Shown piece by piece: positions 1 to 8,745 of a stretch of 64,000 nt of DNA. Position numbers and translations under genes: made by a program. Position 1 is the first letter of the stretch, and every line of letters starts with the position of its first letter. Source of the DNA: Candidatus Rokuibacteriota bacterium (GTDB lineage: Bacteria; Methylomirabilota; Methylomirabilia; Rokubacteriales; CSP1-6); contig JAHFDN010000001.1 of NCBI GenBank assembly GCA_023248995.1, forward strand, positions 1 through 64,000, written 5' to 3'. Under the pieces are notes generated by a model, which had not been told where the DNA came from, did no database searches, and worked only from the letters and a program-made list of their open reading frames with translations.

Positions 1-1860
1 CTCGAGGATGTCCGGGTGATCCACCTTCAGGATCCCCATGTTAGCTCCGCGTAGAGTGCCCCCTTGTTTCACCGCCTCGGTGGCGCCGTTAAACACGCGG
101 AGAAAGGAAACCGGGCCCGAGGCCTTGCCGCCCGTCGAGGCGACGAAGTCGTCCTTGGGACGGAGCCGGGAGAAGGCGAATCCCGTTCCCCCCCCGCTAT
201 TGTGAGAGACGAAGCCGTTGGCGATATAGGCGTGCTTCAGGGGGACGGTCAGATCATAAACGCGGCGGATGCCCGCATAGCCGATCGCGGTCGCCCGGAC
301 GAAGAAGAACTCCTCAGCCGCCAGCTCCTCGAAGAACGGAGGAAAGGGGGCGGACTTTTTCATCACGGCCGTTAGCCTCTGCCGACTCAACTCCCTCGGC
401 GCTGTGACCCTGTTGAGGAGGTCGTCAAATTGGATCTTCGCCTCGCGCCTCGAGCTTGCAGGCAAGGCATCGTACCAGACGCGCAAGCGCGCGCGTTGAT
501 TGGGAATGGTCTCGCCTTTGACAAAAATCTCCTCGTCAAGGACAGCGGCCAGCCTCGCGGCCTTCTTCGCGGCGGCAAAGCCGATCTTTTCCCGGAACCT
601 GCGGAATCCTGCTTTGGTGCAGACCGAGATCTGCCAGCTTTCATACTGGGTCGCAGAGACGTCGCGCCGGAGGTGCGTCGGCACACCGAGGGCGAGCAGC
701 ATGATCTGCAGCTCTTCGCCAAGGCGACGCGAGCTCGTCGTCAAGGTGATATGCCCGTTCTGGCGGACGCAGCCATCAGCCGTAAATAGACCGCGGACGA
801 ATGCGGCCGCCACCTCCTCTGAGCTGCGAAGGATGACGTCCGGGATGTGGGCCTCCAGCGATGAGACTTTGGTGATGCCGAGGAAGGCAAACCACTCCTT
901 GACCTGCCTGCTCAGGATGGACACTTCGAAGGCGTTCCCTCCCGAATACCTGCTGACGCTCGGGTTCTTTTCGAAGAGCGCAAGACTCAGCTCCTTGATC
1001 CTCGCAACGACCTCAGGGCAGTCGTCTCCGACCGTGAACCGGATGCCGTCCCGGTGGTTCGATCCATCGCCGATGTAGAGGCCGATGAGCTCCGCAAGTT
1101 CGGGGGTGAGCTCCCGGGGCAGGCGATATTCCCGTGGCTTGAAGCTCGTCCGATTTCGTCCACGCTTCTGGCTGAGGGTGAATTCTGGCAACTTCGTCTC
1201 GCCGCCAACCCAGGAGCCTGGCTTCATGATCAGCCAATCGCCTTCCCGGACCTCGCCGATCTTCCGCCACTCATAGGATCCGTCGTGAGCGACGGCCAGC
1301 AGCCGGTGTTCGGCCGTGCCAACGATTTTGTAGCCCCGATTGGTCCTCACCTCAAAGACGGGTTGGTCGCCATTGTCGTGAAGACTGTTCACGTGGAAGG
1401 GGCCTTCATCGGTCATGACCAGGGCGCCATCCCTCACTTCGCTCAACCGGGTCAGGCCGTTGCTCATCACAAAAGTGTCCCCGACGAGGCACTTATGGAT
1501 GATGGCCGCCGCCTTGACGGCGTCGAAGATCTCCTCCATGGAGTCGCCCACCGGGAGCACGTAGCACGCCGAGTACTGGAGCTGGTTCCCCTTACCGGCG
1601 TTCATGAGCGTGGGGGAGTTCGGCATGAAGTAGCCGTCCACCATCAAGTCGTAGAAGGCCACGGCGACCTCCTGGGTCGCCGCCGGGCTTCGCCCGTAGC
1701 GCTCCTCCGCCCGGGCCAGGCACTGGGCCACCCGCCAGCACATCTCCTCGGGGGTCTCCTGCACCTCGTCCCCCTTGCGGGAGAGATAGCGCTCCCGGAG
1801 GACCCGGAGGGCGGGATCGCTCCAGTTCCCGACTTTCGACGGCCGCGTGTCGGACAGCAT
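1..1860 (-). CDS. nrdJ: Adenosylcobalamin-dependent (class II) ribonucleotide reductase, partial, with intein
   Basis: Reduces ribonucleotides to deoxyribonucleotides with a B12 cofactor, independent of oxygen. The frame is open from the ATG at 1860 to the left edge, so the C-terminal part lies outside the window. An AGGAGG ribosome site sits just upstream of the ATG. Extein residues 1-123 carry the family N-terminal region ending in AAIIHK. After the intein the extein resumes with [14 protein letters not shown] and continues through [20 protein letters not shown] and [19 protein letters not shown], which are hallmark class II reductase stretches. Joining the exteins gives the expected HKSGGGTGF active-site region. 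The gene is divergent from the sigma factor at 2229, across a 368-bp spacer. Confidence 0.95.
   Translation of the reverse strand, partial: MLSDTRPSKVGNWSDPALRVLRERYLSRKGDEVQETPEEMCWRVAQCLARAEERYGRSPAATQEVAVAFYDLMVDGYFMPNSPTLMNAGKGNQLQYSACYVLPVGDSMEEIFDAVKAAAIIHKCLVGDTFVMSNGLTRLSEVRDGALVMTDEGPFHVNSLHDNGDQPVFEVRTNRGYKIVGTAEHRLLAVAHDGSYEWRKIGEVREGDWLIMKPGSWVGGETKLPEFTLSQKRGRNRTSFKPREYRLPRELTPELAELIGLYIGDGSNHRDGIRFTVGDDCPEVVARIKELSLALFEKNPSVSRYSGGNAFEVSILSRQVKEWFAFLGITKVSSLEAHIPDVILRSSEEVAAAFVRGLFTADGCVRQNGHITLTTSSRRLGEELQIMLLALGVPTHLRRDVSATQYESWQISVCTKAGFRRFREKIGFAAAKKAARLAAVLDEEIFVKGETIPNQRARLRVWYDALPASSRREAKIQFDDLLNRVTAPRELSRQRLTAVMKKSAPFPPFFEELAAEEFFFVRATAIGYAGIRRVYDLTVPLKHAYIANGFVSHNSGGGTGFAFSRLRPKDDFVASTGGKASGPVSFLRVFNGATEAVKQGGTLRGANMGILKVDHPDILE
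199..1491 (-). other. Intein with LAGLIDADG homing endonuclease domain inside nrdJ
   Basis: 431 residues between Lys123 and the Ser that follows codon 554. It starts with Cys ([12 protein letters not shown], block A) and ends with His-Asn before Ser (GFVSHN/S, block G), the residues needed for protein splicing. Block B is visible as GTAEH at intein residues 58-62. Two LAGLIDADG-type helices are readable: [10 protein letters not shown] at about 134-143 and [10 protein letters not shown] at about 231-240, so the endonuclease may still work. No stop codon or frameshift interrupts it. The insertion point, HK/SGGGTGF, is a highly conserved reductase site, as is typical of inteins. Confidence 0.93.
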
Positions 1861-1910
1861 ACGACTCCTCCTTTAGCTCTATGAGGTGGGCGGGTGACCC
1901 GTGCGGTGGA

Positions 1911-1932
1911 TGCCCGGGCGCCGTGCCCGGCA
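1911..1932. repeat. GC-rich hairpin in the nrdJ leader
   Basis: TGCCCGGG and CCCGGCA arms (one bulged base) flank a short CGCCGT-type loop, about 50 bp before the nrdJ start. It would form a stable stem in the nrdJ leader RNA. I could not fit it into a cobalamin riboswitch, since no B12 box is recognisable nearby. Function unknown. Confidence 0.45.
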
Positions 1933-2011
1933 AAGGCAGCCGTTGGGAAGGGGGCGCCAGCTGTCGCCGAGAACGCGGGTGGGTCCGTCCAGGCCTGTCA
2001 GCATTGTCAGT

Positions 2012-2029
2012 CCACACTATATTGTGTGG
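2012..2029. promoter_or_regulatory. NrdR-box-like palindrome upstream of nrdJ
   Basis: CCACACTATATTGTGTGG is an almost perfect 18-bp palindrome in the spacer between nrdJ and the sigma factor, about 150 bp before the nrdJ ATG. It resembles NrdR boxes (ACAC-AT-rich-GTGT), which control ribonucleotide reductase genes, but its AT core is 2 bp shorter than the consensus I know. The rest of the 1861-2228 spacer shows only the hairpin at 1911-1932. Confidence 0.4.
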
Positions 2030-2228
2030 CGGAGCAGAGCCTACCACACCAGATTTAGCATCGGTCAAGAAAAAAGTGGCAGCCCGCTCGTTCGGGTGAA
2101 CACAATCACAAGGTCATCCCAGGGGAGTTGGAGGGGCCGGACAGAAGAGCGGCAGAGGGCTCCTTCCCCCCCCTGCGGTCAACCAGGGGGGTGGCTGATT
2201 CGTCTATATTGGTGAGACCTCGAGGCAG

Positions 2229-2759
2229 ATGGAGCCCTTGTTAGACGGCCCGTCCAGGCAGGCGGAGTATGAGGCGCTCTACCGGAAGCACTCTGCCCGG
2301 GTGGAGCGCCTGTCCCGCCTTCTGCTGGAGGATGTCCAGGAGGCCCGGGACGTTCGGCAAGAGGTCTTCCTGAAGCTGCTCCGAACGCCGGAGCGGCCAA
2401 GGCCGGCGGAGTGGGGGCGGTGGCTGACCCGGGTGACGATCAACGCCTGTCGCGATCGCCGGCGCGCGGGGTGGTGGCAGTGGTGGCGCCGCCGGCACCA
2501 GCCGATCGACGAGGTGGAGGTCGAGGACCGTGAGGCGACGCCGGAGCGAGCCGCCCTCAGCGGGGAAGACCGGGAGCGGATCTGGCGCGCCTTCCGGCAG
2601 CTGCCGCCTCGCCAACGAGAGGTGTTCGCGCTTCGGCATCTCGAGGAGTGGTCCACCCAGGAGGTCGCCGAGGCGCTGGGGCTCAGCCCCGGCACCGTGA
2701 AGCGCCATCTGTTTCGGGCGGTTCGGCACTTGCGCAAGGGGTTAGGGGGACGCTCATGA
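2229..2759 (+). CDS. ECF-type RNA polymerase sigma factor
   Basis: 176 aa alternative sigma-70 family factor of the two-domain (extracytoplasmic function) size. Region 2 is at about residues 15-75 (EYEALYRKHSARVERLSRLLLED, then a DVRQEVFLKLL stretch). Region 4 is at about 110-170 (LPPRQREVFALRHLEEWSTQ, then EVAEALGLSPGTVKRHLFRA, a clear helix-turn-helix). The linker is unusually tryptophan-rich (AGWWQWWRRRH). The next gene, a membrane anti-sigma factor, overlaps it by 4 bp (ATGA), so the pair is translationally coupled. The downstream Spy-like and efflux genes suggest it answers envelope or toxic-compound stress; that role is inferred from synteny. Confidence 0.9.
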   Translation: MEPLLDGPSRQAEYEALYRKHSARVERLSRLLLEDVQEARDVRQEVFLKLLRTPERPRPAEWGRWLTRVTINACRDRRRAGWWQWWRRRHQPIDEVEVEDREATPERAALSGEDRERIWRAFRQLPPRQREVFALRHLEEWSTQEVAEALGLSPGTVKRHLFRAVRHLRKGLGGRS

Positions 2760-3226
2760 ACCGATGCCTTAGGGATCGAACGCTCTTGCTCAGCAGCTAC
2801 GGGGAGGGCAGCGAAGAGGATCGGGCCCACCTGAGGGCTTGCCTGGATTGCGCCCAGCGCTATCAGCGCTTGAGTCGGGATCTCGAGCTGATCGGCCGCG
2901 CGCTCCGGGAGGATCCGCCTGTCGCCGCGGTCGACCGTCTTCCGGGCGCTGTCAGGCGCCGCGGCCTCGTGGTGGCGGCCGCCCTGACCGCGCTGGCCAT
3001 CTTCGGCGGGGTCGAAGCGTGGATGTGGCGCGAGTCGGTGCTGTGGGTCCGTCCCCAGACGGAAGCCGGCGATGCCGACGCCCTCCGCTTCTTGGCAGAG
3101 GTGTCCGCCGTCCTGTCTTCAACAGGGGATGCGCCCACTGCGGACTTTGCCGACGTGGCAGCGATGCCGGAAACCGGCTGGTCGGACGAATGGGACGCAG
3201 GCCAGCTGTTTGATTACAACACGTGA
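2756..3226 (+). CDS. Putative zinc-finger anti-sigma factor, membrane anchored
   Basis: 156 aa, starting at the ATG that overlaps the sigma-factor stop (ATGA). A longer upstream reading exists in this frame but would lie inside the sigma gene. The N-terminal HLRACLDCAQRY carries an H-x3-C-x2-C motif like zinc-finger anti-sigma (ZAS) domains. A single hydrophobic segment (about residues 65-85, GLVVAAALTALAIFGG) would anchor it in the inner membrane with an acidic periplasmic tail. It most likely holds the sigma factor of the preceding gene inactive until a periplasmic signal arrives. Confidence 0.75.
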   Translation: MNRCLRDRTLLLSSYGEGSEEDRAHLRACLDCAQRYQRLSRDLELIGRALREDPPVAAVDRLPGAVRRRGLVVAAALTALAIFGGVEAWMWRESVLWVRPQTEAGDADALRFLAEVSAVLSSTGDAPTADFADVAAMPETGWSDEWDAGQLFDYNT

Positions 3227-3239
3227 GGAGGGAACGTCG

Positions 3240-3728
3240 ATGAAATCGGGATGGGGTGTGGTCTTGGCGGCGGTGCTCGCGATCGGCATCTGGACGGCGA
3301 CGGCCGCCGGACAGCATCCGGGAAGTGTCGGCCCATCCGGGGGGAGTCCGTGGCACGGGGAGTTCCGCATGACGTTGCCCCTGCTCGTCAAGGGAGTGAG
3401 CCTCACGGAGGCCCAGCAGGCTCAGGTGAAACAGATTGTGGCAAGCCATCGACCACAGTTTCAGGGGCTACTGAGCCAGCTACGGACCGCCCACGAGCAA
3501 TTGGCCGAGAAGCTCTATGCCCCAGGTCAGGTGAAGGCCGAAGATCTTGCCCCGCTCAAGGAGCAAATCGGCCAGCTCCGGGGACAACTCGCCCAAGAGG
3601 GGCTTCAGGTCGCCCTCGAGATCCGTGGGGTGCTCACCCCGGAGCAGCTTGCCAAGGCCGGGCAGACTCGACGACGTTTCAACGAGTTGCGCGCCGAAAT
3701 GAGGGGTCTCCTCGGGGCGGGTCAGTAA
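3240..3728 (+). CDS. Spy/CpxP-like periplasmic protein (LTxxQ motif)
   Basis: 162 aa. A GAGGAGG ribosome site precedes the ATG at 3240. Residues 1-23 look like a signal peptide ending near TAAGQ. The mature part is helical and charged, with LTEAQQAQVKQI and LTPEQLAKA matching the repeated LTxxQ motif of Spy, CpxP and ZraP. These are periplasmic chaperones or metal-stress sensors that bind unfolded envelope proteins. It follows the sigma/anti-sigma pair by 13 bp and precedes a tolC/macAB set, so it is probably both an output and a modulator of that regulon. Confidence 0.78.
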   Translation: MKSGWGVVLAAVLAIGIWTATAAGQHPGSVGPSGGSPWHGEFRMTLPLLVKGVSLTEAQQAQVKQIVASHRPQFQGLLSQLRTAHEQLAEKLYAPGQVKAEDLAPLKEQIGQLRGQLAQEGLQVALEIRGVLTPEQLAKAGQTRRRFNELRAEMRGLLGAGQ

Positions 3729-3741
3729 CGCCCCCGGAGTC

Positions 3742-3770
3742 CTGCCGCCGCGTGGGACAAAAGGTATAAT
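3742..3770 (+). promoter_or_regulatory. Possible promoter for the efflux operon
   Basis: A perfect TATAAT (3765-3770) sits in the 152-bp gap between the Spy-like gene and tolC, about 110 bp before the tolC start. The matching -35 region (around 3742-3747) is weak, so this may be an activator- or alternative-sigma-dependent start, or chance. Confidence 0.3.
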
Positions 3771-3880
3771 TTCCGTTCGTCTCTGGCGCAGGCGCCGGTA
3801 CAATATTTGCCGTGGCTGTCTGCGCTTTTCTCTGCCTCGCCAAGTCCTGAGGCGCTTTCCCTGATGGGAGGAGACTCCGC

Positions 3881-5275
3881 ATGAAACGGGGTTCGGTGGT
3901 GGGGCCGCCAGCGCTCGGTCTAGCGCTGGCTGTCGGCGTTTGGGGGATTCCACTGCTGGCGGCAGCCCAGCCCCCTCCCGAGCCTTCCTCGCCGCCCGTC
4001 TCCGCTCCAGCTCCCTCCCCTGCCACGTCCCCGGTTGCCGGGCGGGTGCTGACGCTGAAGGAAGCCATCAGGATCGGGCTTGAGACGCAACCCGACATCC
4101 AGGCCCGGCTCGCCGATTACGCTGCCGCTCAGCAGCGGGTGAAGGAGGCCCTCTCCAACATCTTGCCGCAATTGGGAGGCAGCTGGACGGCCAACCGTCA
4201 GAAGAGCGAATTCTTTTCGGGGTCCATCGGTGGCGGCACGCCGAAGCCTTCGCCGCTCTTCAGCACCAACCAGTCGGCGCAGGTTACGCTCTCCCAGATC
4301 CTCTTCGACTTCGGCAAAACCTTCGCCGCCACCGATGTGGCCAAAGCCCAGGCTGAGGTCTCGCGGTTCGATGCGGAGGTCCAGAAGGATCAGGTGATCC
4401 TCAATGTCAAGCAGGGGTACTTCAACCTGCTCTTGGCCAAGCGGCTCGTCTCAGTCAACGGGGCGGCTCTGGAGCGGGCCGAGCTGAACCTGAAGAACGC
4501 CAAGGGGTTTTTCGAGGTGGGGACCCAGCCCAAGATCGTCGTCGTCCGCGCCGAGGTGGACGTGGCCAATTCTCAGGTGTCGCTGATCCAGGCGCGGAAC
4601 GCGGTCAGCCTGGCGCGGGTTGCCCTGAACACGGCCATGGGGATCCAGGTGAACACGCCCACAGAGGTGGAGGACATCCTCGTCTACGAGCCCTACCCGG
4701 TGGATGAGGACCAACTGATCGGCGAGGCCATCCGGCAGCGGCCCGATTACCGTCGCGTGAATGCGGTGGTGACCTCAGCCGAGGCGTCAGTCCGCCAGGC
4801 GTTCCGGAACTTCCTTCCCGATATCGCGGGCCAGGGCCAGTACGGTGGAACTTTCCGGAGTCCCAGAAGGCCTGTCGATGACCTCGCCGAAACCTGGCTG
4901 CTCGGCGTCACACTCACGTGGACCATCTTCGACGGGGGCAACAAGATCGCGCGCTACCAGGAGGTCCAGAAGACCCTGGAATCCGGGCGCTCCCAGGTCA
5001 GATCCCTCGAGCTCTCGATCGGCCAACAGGTCGTCCAGGACGCGCTCAACCTCAATGCCGCCAGGGAGCAGATCGACGCGGCGAAAAAGGCGGTCGAGTC
5101 GGCTCAGGAAAACTTCCGTCTGGCTCGGGGTCGCTTCGACGCAGGCATCGGCACGATCATTGAGCTGACGGACGCCCAGCTGGCGCTCACGCAGGCCGAG
5201 GCCACGTACGCGCAGGCGCTGGCCAACTACCGGCTGGCCATCGCCCAGCTGGAGCATGATCTGGCCCGCCGATAG
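3881..5275 (+). CDS. TolC-family outer membrane efflux protein
   Basis: 464 aa, within the normal TolC/OprM range. GGGAGGAG lies before the ATG. The signal peptide is followed by a Pro/Ala/Ser-rich linker (about residues 30-52), then two outer-membrane-factor repeats: VLTLKEAIRIGLETQPDIQA opens the first, and DEDQLIGEAIRQRPDYRRVN the second. Long alpha-hairpin segments (EQIDAAKKAVESAQENFRLA) correspond to the periplasmic tunnel. It would form the trimeric exit channel for the MacA/MacB-type pump encoded directly downstream. Confidence 0.93.
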   Translation: MKRGSVVGPPALGLALAVGVWGIPLLAAAQPPPEPSSPPVSAPAPSPATSPVAGRVLTLKEAIRIGLETQPDIQARLADYAAAQQRVKEALSNILPQLGGSWTANRQKSEFFSGSIGGGTPKPSPLFSTNQSAQVTLSQILFDFGKTFAATDVAKAQAEVSRFDAEVQKDQVILNVKQGYFNLLLAKRLVSVNGAALERAELNLKNAKGFFEVGTQPKIVVVRAEVDVANSQVSLIQARNAVSLARVALNTAMGIQVNTPTEVEDILVYEPYPVDEDQLIGEAIRQRPDYRRVNAVVTSAEASVRQAFRNFLPDIAGQGQYGGTFRSPRRPVDDLAETWLLGVTLTWTIFDGGNKIARYQEVQKTLESGRSQVRSLELSIGQQVVQDALNLNAAREQIDAAKKAVESAQENFRLARGRFDAGIGTIIELTDAQLALTQAEATYAQALANYRLAIAQLEHDLARR

Positions 5276-5371
5276 GAAGTTCGGTGGGGGTCCCCCGGCG
5301 ACTGTGGGTTTCTCGCCGAGTGACCAGGGATAGAATCGTAGGAACCCGGCCCGGGAGGCCATCCCAAAGTC

Positions 5372-6766
5372 ATGAAGCGTCGGTTCCTCACGCTCCTCAT
5401 CATCGTGGTTCTCGCCGTTGGGGCCACGGCAGCCTGGTTCTATACCCAGGGACGCGGCGCGGTCCCGAAGTACCGGTTCGCCCGGGTGGAGAAGGGGCCT
5501 CTGACGGCCGCCATCTCGGCGACGGGGAATCTGAACGCCGTCATCACCGTCCAAGTGGGGTCCCAGGTCTCGGGGCAGATCAGCCAGCTACTGGCTGACT
5601 TCAACTCCCAGGTCAAAAAGGATCAGCTCATCGCGCGCATTGACCCGGCCACCTTCCAGGCGAAGCTCGGCCAGGCCAAAGGCGACCTCGAGGCGACCGC
5701 TGCCGCAGTCTTGAACCAGCGGGCCCTCGTCGAGCGGACGCACGCCGACCTGGAGAACGCGCGGGCCGCCCTCGCCGCGGGCAAGGCTCAGACGGCCAAG
5801 GCGCAGGTCGCCGTGCTGGACGCCAAGCGCAACCTGGACCGGACCGGCGAGCTTTTCAGGAAGGAGCTGATCGCCCAGAGCGACCAGGACACAGCGCAGG
5901 CCACCCACGATTCGGCGGTGGCCCAGATCGAGGCCAATCGCGCGCAGGAGCAGGCCCTGGCCGCGGCGGTTCGCTCCGCCGAAGCCCAACTCAGGGTGAC
6001 GGAGGCCCAGCTCAAGACCGCCGAGGCCCAGGTCAGGCAGAAGAAGGCCGCCCTCGACCAGGCCCAGGTGGACCTGGACCACACCATGATCCGCGCACCC
6101 GTGGATGGCGTCGTCGTGTCGCGGAACGTGGACGTCGGACAGACCGTGGCCGCCAGCCTCCAGGCGCCCACGCTGTTCACGATCGCCCAGGACCTGACCC
6201 AGATGCAGGTCGACACGAACGTGGATGAGGCCGACGTGGGACGGATCCGCGTGGGTCACCGCGCGACCTTCACGGTGGACTCGTTCCCGGGGGAGACTTT
6301 TTCCGGCGAAGTCGTCCAGGTCCGGAAGGCGCCCCAGGTGGTTCAGAACGTGGTGACCTACGACGTCGTGGTCTCGGCGCTGAACAAGGAGCTCAAGCTC
6401 CTGCCCGGCATGACCGCCAACGTGCGGATCGTGGTGGACCAGAAGTCGAGCGTCCTGAAGATCCCCAACGCCGCGCTCCGCTTCCGGCCCCAGGGGGTGG
6501 AGGCGGATGGCGTTCCCCGGAGCGGCCCGCCGCCGTCCGCCGGCCCAGCGGGGCAGTCTGCCAGACCCGGCGGTCTCACGGGGCGGGTCTGGGTGCTGGG
6601 GCCCGACACCCGTCCGAAACCCGTTTCGATTCGGCTCGGGATCAGCGACGGGACGTTCACCGAGGTCCTGGACGGAGGGCTCGCGGAAGGGCAGGAAGTG
6701 ATCGTGGGGGCCACAGACCGGCCGGCCCAGCCGTCGGGCGGCGGGACGCCGCGCCTGAGGCTCTGA
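5372..6766 (+). CDS. Periplasmic adaptor (membrane fusion) subunit, MacA-like
   Basis: 464 aa HlyD/RND-type membrane fusion protein. One N-terminal transmembrane anchor (about 4-22) is followed by a barrel/lipoyl half (VQVGSQVSGQISQLLADFNS) and a very long Ala/Gln-rich coiled-coil hairpin (about 95-235). The second lipoyl half reads IRAPVDGVVVSRNVDVGQTV, then a beta-barrel domain and a Pro/Gly-rich insert (about 378-405). The coiled coil is longer than in RND adaptors and suits ABC-type MacAB pumps. It bridges the inner-membrane ABC transporter and the TolC channel. Confidence 0.92.
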   Translation: MKRRFLTLLIIVVLAVGATAAWFYTQGRGAVPKYRFARVEKGPLTAAISATGNLNAVITVQVGSQVSGQISQLLADFNSQVKKDQLIARIDPATFQAKLGQAKGDLEATAAAVLNQRALVERTHADLENARAALAAGKAQTAKAQVAVLDAKRNLDRTGELFRKELIAQSDQDTAQATHDSAVAQIEANRAQEQALAAAVRSAEAQLRVTEAQLKTAEAQVRQKKAALDQAQVDLDHTMIRAPVDGVVVSRNVDVGQTVAASLQAPTLFTIAQDLTQMQVDTNVDEADVGRIRVGHRATFTVDSFPGETFSGEVVQVRKAPQVVQNVVTYDVVVSALNKELKLLPGMTANVRIVVDQKSSVLKIPNAALRFRPQGVEADGVPRSGPPPSAGPAGQSARPGGLTGRVWVLGPDTRPKPVSIRLGISDGTFTEVLDGGLAEGQEVIVGATDRPAQPSGGGTPRLRL

Positions 6767-6769
6767 GCC

Positions 6770-7516
6770 GTGCCGGCGCCTCTCATCGAGACGCAGGGGC
6801 TGGTCAAGGACTACCGGCTCGGCCCCCACACCGTGCATGCCTTGCGCGGCGTGTCGGTTCAGGTCGCTCGGGGGGAGTTTCTCGCGGTCATGGGACCGTC
6901 CGGCTCGGGCAAGTCCACCTTCATGAACCTCCTGGGGTGCCTCGATACCGCCACGGTCGGGCGGTACCTCTTGGACGGCGAAGACGTTTCGCGCCTGTCC
7001 CAGGACGCACTGGCCCGTGTCCGCAACCTAAAGATCGGGTTCGTGTTCCAGGGGTTCAACCTTTTGCCCAGGGTCAGCGCGGTGGAGAACGTCGAGCTCC
7101 CGCTGCTCTACAACGGCACTCTGCCGCGCGAGCGTCGCCCCAAGGCCCGAGCGAAGCTTGAAGCCGTGGGACTGGCCGACCGGGAGCATCACCACCCCGC
7201 CCAGCTCTCGGGAGGGCAGCAGCAGCGGGTGGCCATCGCGCGCGCCCTCGTGAACGACCCGGTCCTGATCCTGGCCGATGAGCCGACGGGAAACCTCGAC
7301 TCGCGCACGAGCGTGGAGATCATGGTGCTCTTCCAGGCGCTCAACCGGAGCGGGATCACCATCATCCTCGTCACCCACGAGGCGGACATCGCGGCGTTCG
7401 CCGAGCGCATCCTCTCCTTCCGCGACGGCCGGCTGATCAAGGACGAGGTCGTCCGGGAGCCCAGGGAAGCCCGGGCGCTCTTGGCAGGGCTCCCCGCCCA
7501 GGAGGACGAGGCGTGA
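6770..7516 (+). CDS. MacB-type ABC transporter ATP-binding protein
   Basis: 248 aa, GTG start 3 bp after the adaptor stop. Walker A is GPSGSGKST, the Q-loop is in FVFQGFNLLPRVSAVENVEL, the ABC signature is LSGGQQQR, and Walker B is LILADEPTGNLDS. This is the LolD/MacB/FtsE subfamily that drives mechanotransmission pumps rather than true uptake or export through the membrane. It pairs with the separate permease that overlaps it by 4 bp (GTGA); in E. coli MacB the two domains are fused. Confidence 0.93.
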   Translation: MPAPLIETQGLVKDYRLGPHTVHALRGVSVQVARGEFLAVMGPSGSGKSTFMNLLGCLDTATVGRYLLDGEDVSRLSQDALARVRNLKIGFVFQGFNLLPRVSAVENVELPLLYNGTLPRERRPKARAKLEAVGLADREHHHPAQLSGGQQQRVAIARALVNDPVLILADEPTGNLDSRTSVEIMVLFQALNRSGITIILVTHEADIAAFAERILSFRDGRLIKDEVVREPREARALLAGLPAQEDEA

Positions 7517-8745
7517 ACCTCTTGTTCGGCGCCCGCATCGCGCTTCGCGCGCTGCGGGTCAACGCCCTCCGCACGGCCCTCACCATGCTCGGCATCATCA
7601 TCGGCGTGGGCGCGGTCATCGCCATGGTGGCCGTCGGGGCGGGCGCCCAGGCGCGCGTCGCCGAGCAGATTCAGAGCCTGGGCTCCAACCTGATCATCGT
7701 CCTTTCGGGCGCCATCACGTCGGGCGGGGTGCGGCTCGGCCAGGGCACCCAACTGACCATCACGGAGGACGACGCCTGGGCCATCGGCCGCGAGGTGCCG
7801 GGCGTTCAGGCCGCCGCGCCCTCCATGCGCGGCACCGGTCAGGTCGTGTACGGCAACCTCAACTGGTCCACGATCGTCCAGGGGGTCACGCCGGACTTTC
7901 TCGAGGCGCGGGAGTGGGGGGTCGTCGCCGGCAAGCCCTTCACCAAGGAAGACGTGGACGGCGCCACCAAGGTGGCGCTCCTCGGCCAGACGGTCGTGCG
8001 GAACCTGTTTCCCGACACTGACCCGCTCGATCAGGTGATCCGGATCCGCAAGGTTCCCTTCGCGATCGTGGGCGTCCTTGAGCGGAAAGGGCAGAACACC
8101 TGGGGCCAGGATCAGGACGACATCATCCTGATCCCGCTCTCCACCGCGAAGAAGAAGGTCATGGGGGTGAGCCAGGCCAACGCCCGCTCCGTCGGGACGA
8201 TCTCCATCAAAATCCGGGAGGGGGCGGACATGAAGGAGGCCGAGCAGCAGATCCGGGATCTCCTGCGCCAGCGCCACCGCCTCCAGCCGTACCAGGACGA
8301 CGACTTCTGGCTCCGCAACCTGTCGGAGGTCCTCCAGACCCAGGAGGAGTCCTCACGCGTCCTCACGATGCTCCTGGCCGCCATTGCCTCAGTATCGCTC
8401 CTGGTCGGCGGCATCGGTATCATGAACATCATGCTGGTCTCGGTGACGGAGCGGACCCGCGAGATCGGCCTCCGGATGGCCGTGGGGGCGAGGCGCCGGG
8501 ACATCATGGTCCAGTTCCTCGTGGAGGCGGTGACGCTCTCCCTGATCGGCGGGCTGATCGGGATCGGCGTCGGCGTGGGCGGCTCGTACGGGGTCGCGTA
8601 CTTCGCCGAGTGGCGTACGCTGATCCACCCGGAGGCGATCTTTCTCGCCTTCGGCTTCGCCGGAGCGGTGGGGATCTTTTTCGGCTTCTACCCGGCGCGG
8701 AAGGCGTCCAGCCTGGATCCCATCGAGGCCCTCCGGTATGAGTAG
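7513..8745 (+). CDS. MacB/FtsX-family ABC transporter permease
   Basis: 410 aa. GTG start overlaps the ATPase stop. The first transmembrane helix (LGIIIGVGAVIAMVAVGAGA) is followed by a large periplasmic domain of the MacB_PCD type (about 50-280), then three C-terminal helices of the FtsX domain (ASVSLLVGGIGIMNIMLVSV, LSLIGGLIGIGVGVG, FGFAGAVGIFFGFYPARKAS). The classic SVTERTREIGLRMAVGARR coupling-helix motif is present. With the preceding three genes it completes a tripartite MacAB-TolC pump for antibiotics, peptides or lipid-like substrates; the substrate is unknown. Confidence 0.94.
   Translation: MNLLFGARIALRALRVNALRTALTMLGIIIGVGAVIAMVAVGAGAQARVAEQIQSLGSNLIIVLSGAITSGGVRLGQGTQLTITEDDAWAIGREVPGVQAAAPSMRGTGQVVYGNLNWSTIVQGVTPDFLEAREWGVVAGKPFTKEDVDGATKVALLGQTVVRNLFPDTDPLDQVIRIRKVPFAIVGVLERKGQNTWGQDQDDIILIPLSTAKKKVMGVSQANARSVGTISIKIREGADMKEAEQQIRDLLRQRHRLQPYQDDDFWLRNLSEVLQTQEESSRVLTMLLAAIASVSLLVGGIGIMNIMLVSVTERTREIGLRMAVGARRRDIMVQFLVEAVTLSLIGGLIGIGVGVGGSYGVAYFAEWRTLIHPEAIFLAFGFAGAVGIFFGFYPARKASSLDPIEALRYE

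Noticed and set aside
1861-2228. Cobalamin riboswitch before the B12-dependent reductase
   Set aside because: I looked for the B12 box and the conserved core helices on the minus strand and could not find them; only a simple hairpin and a palindrome are present.
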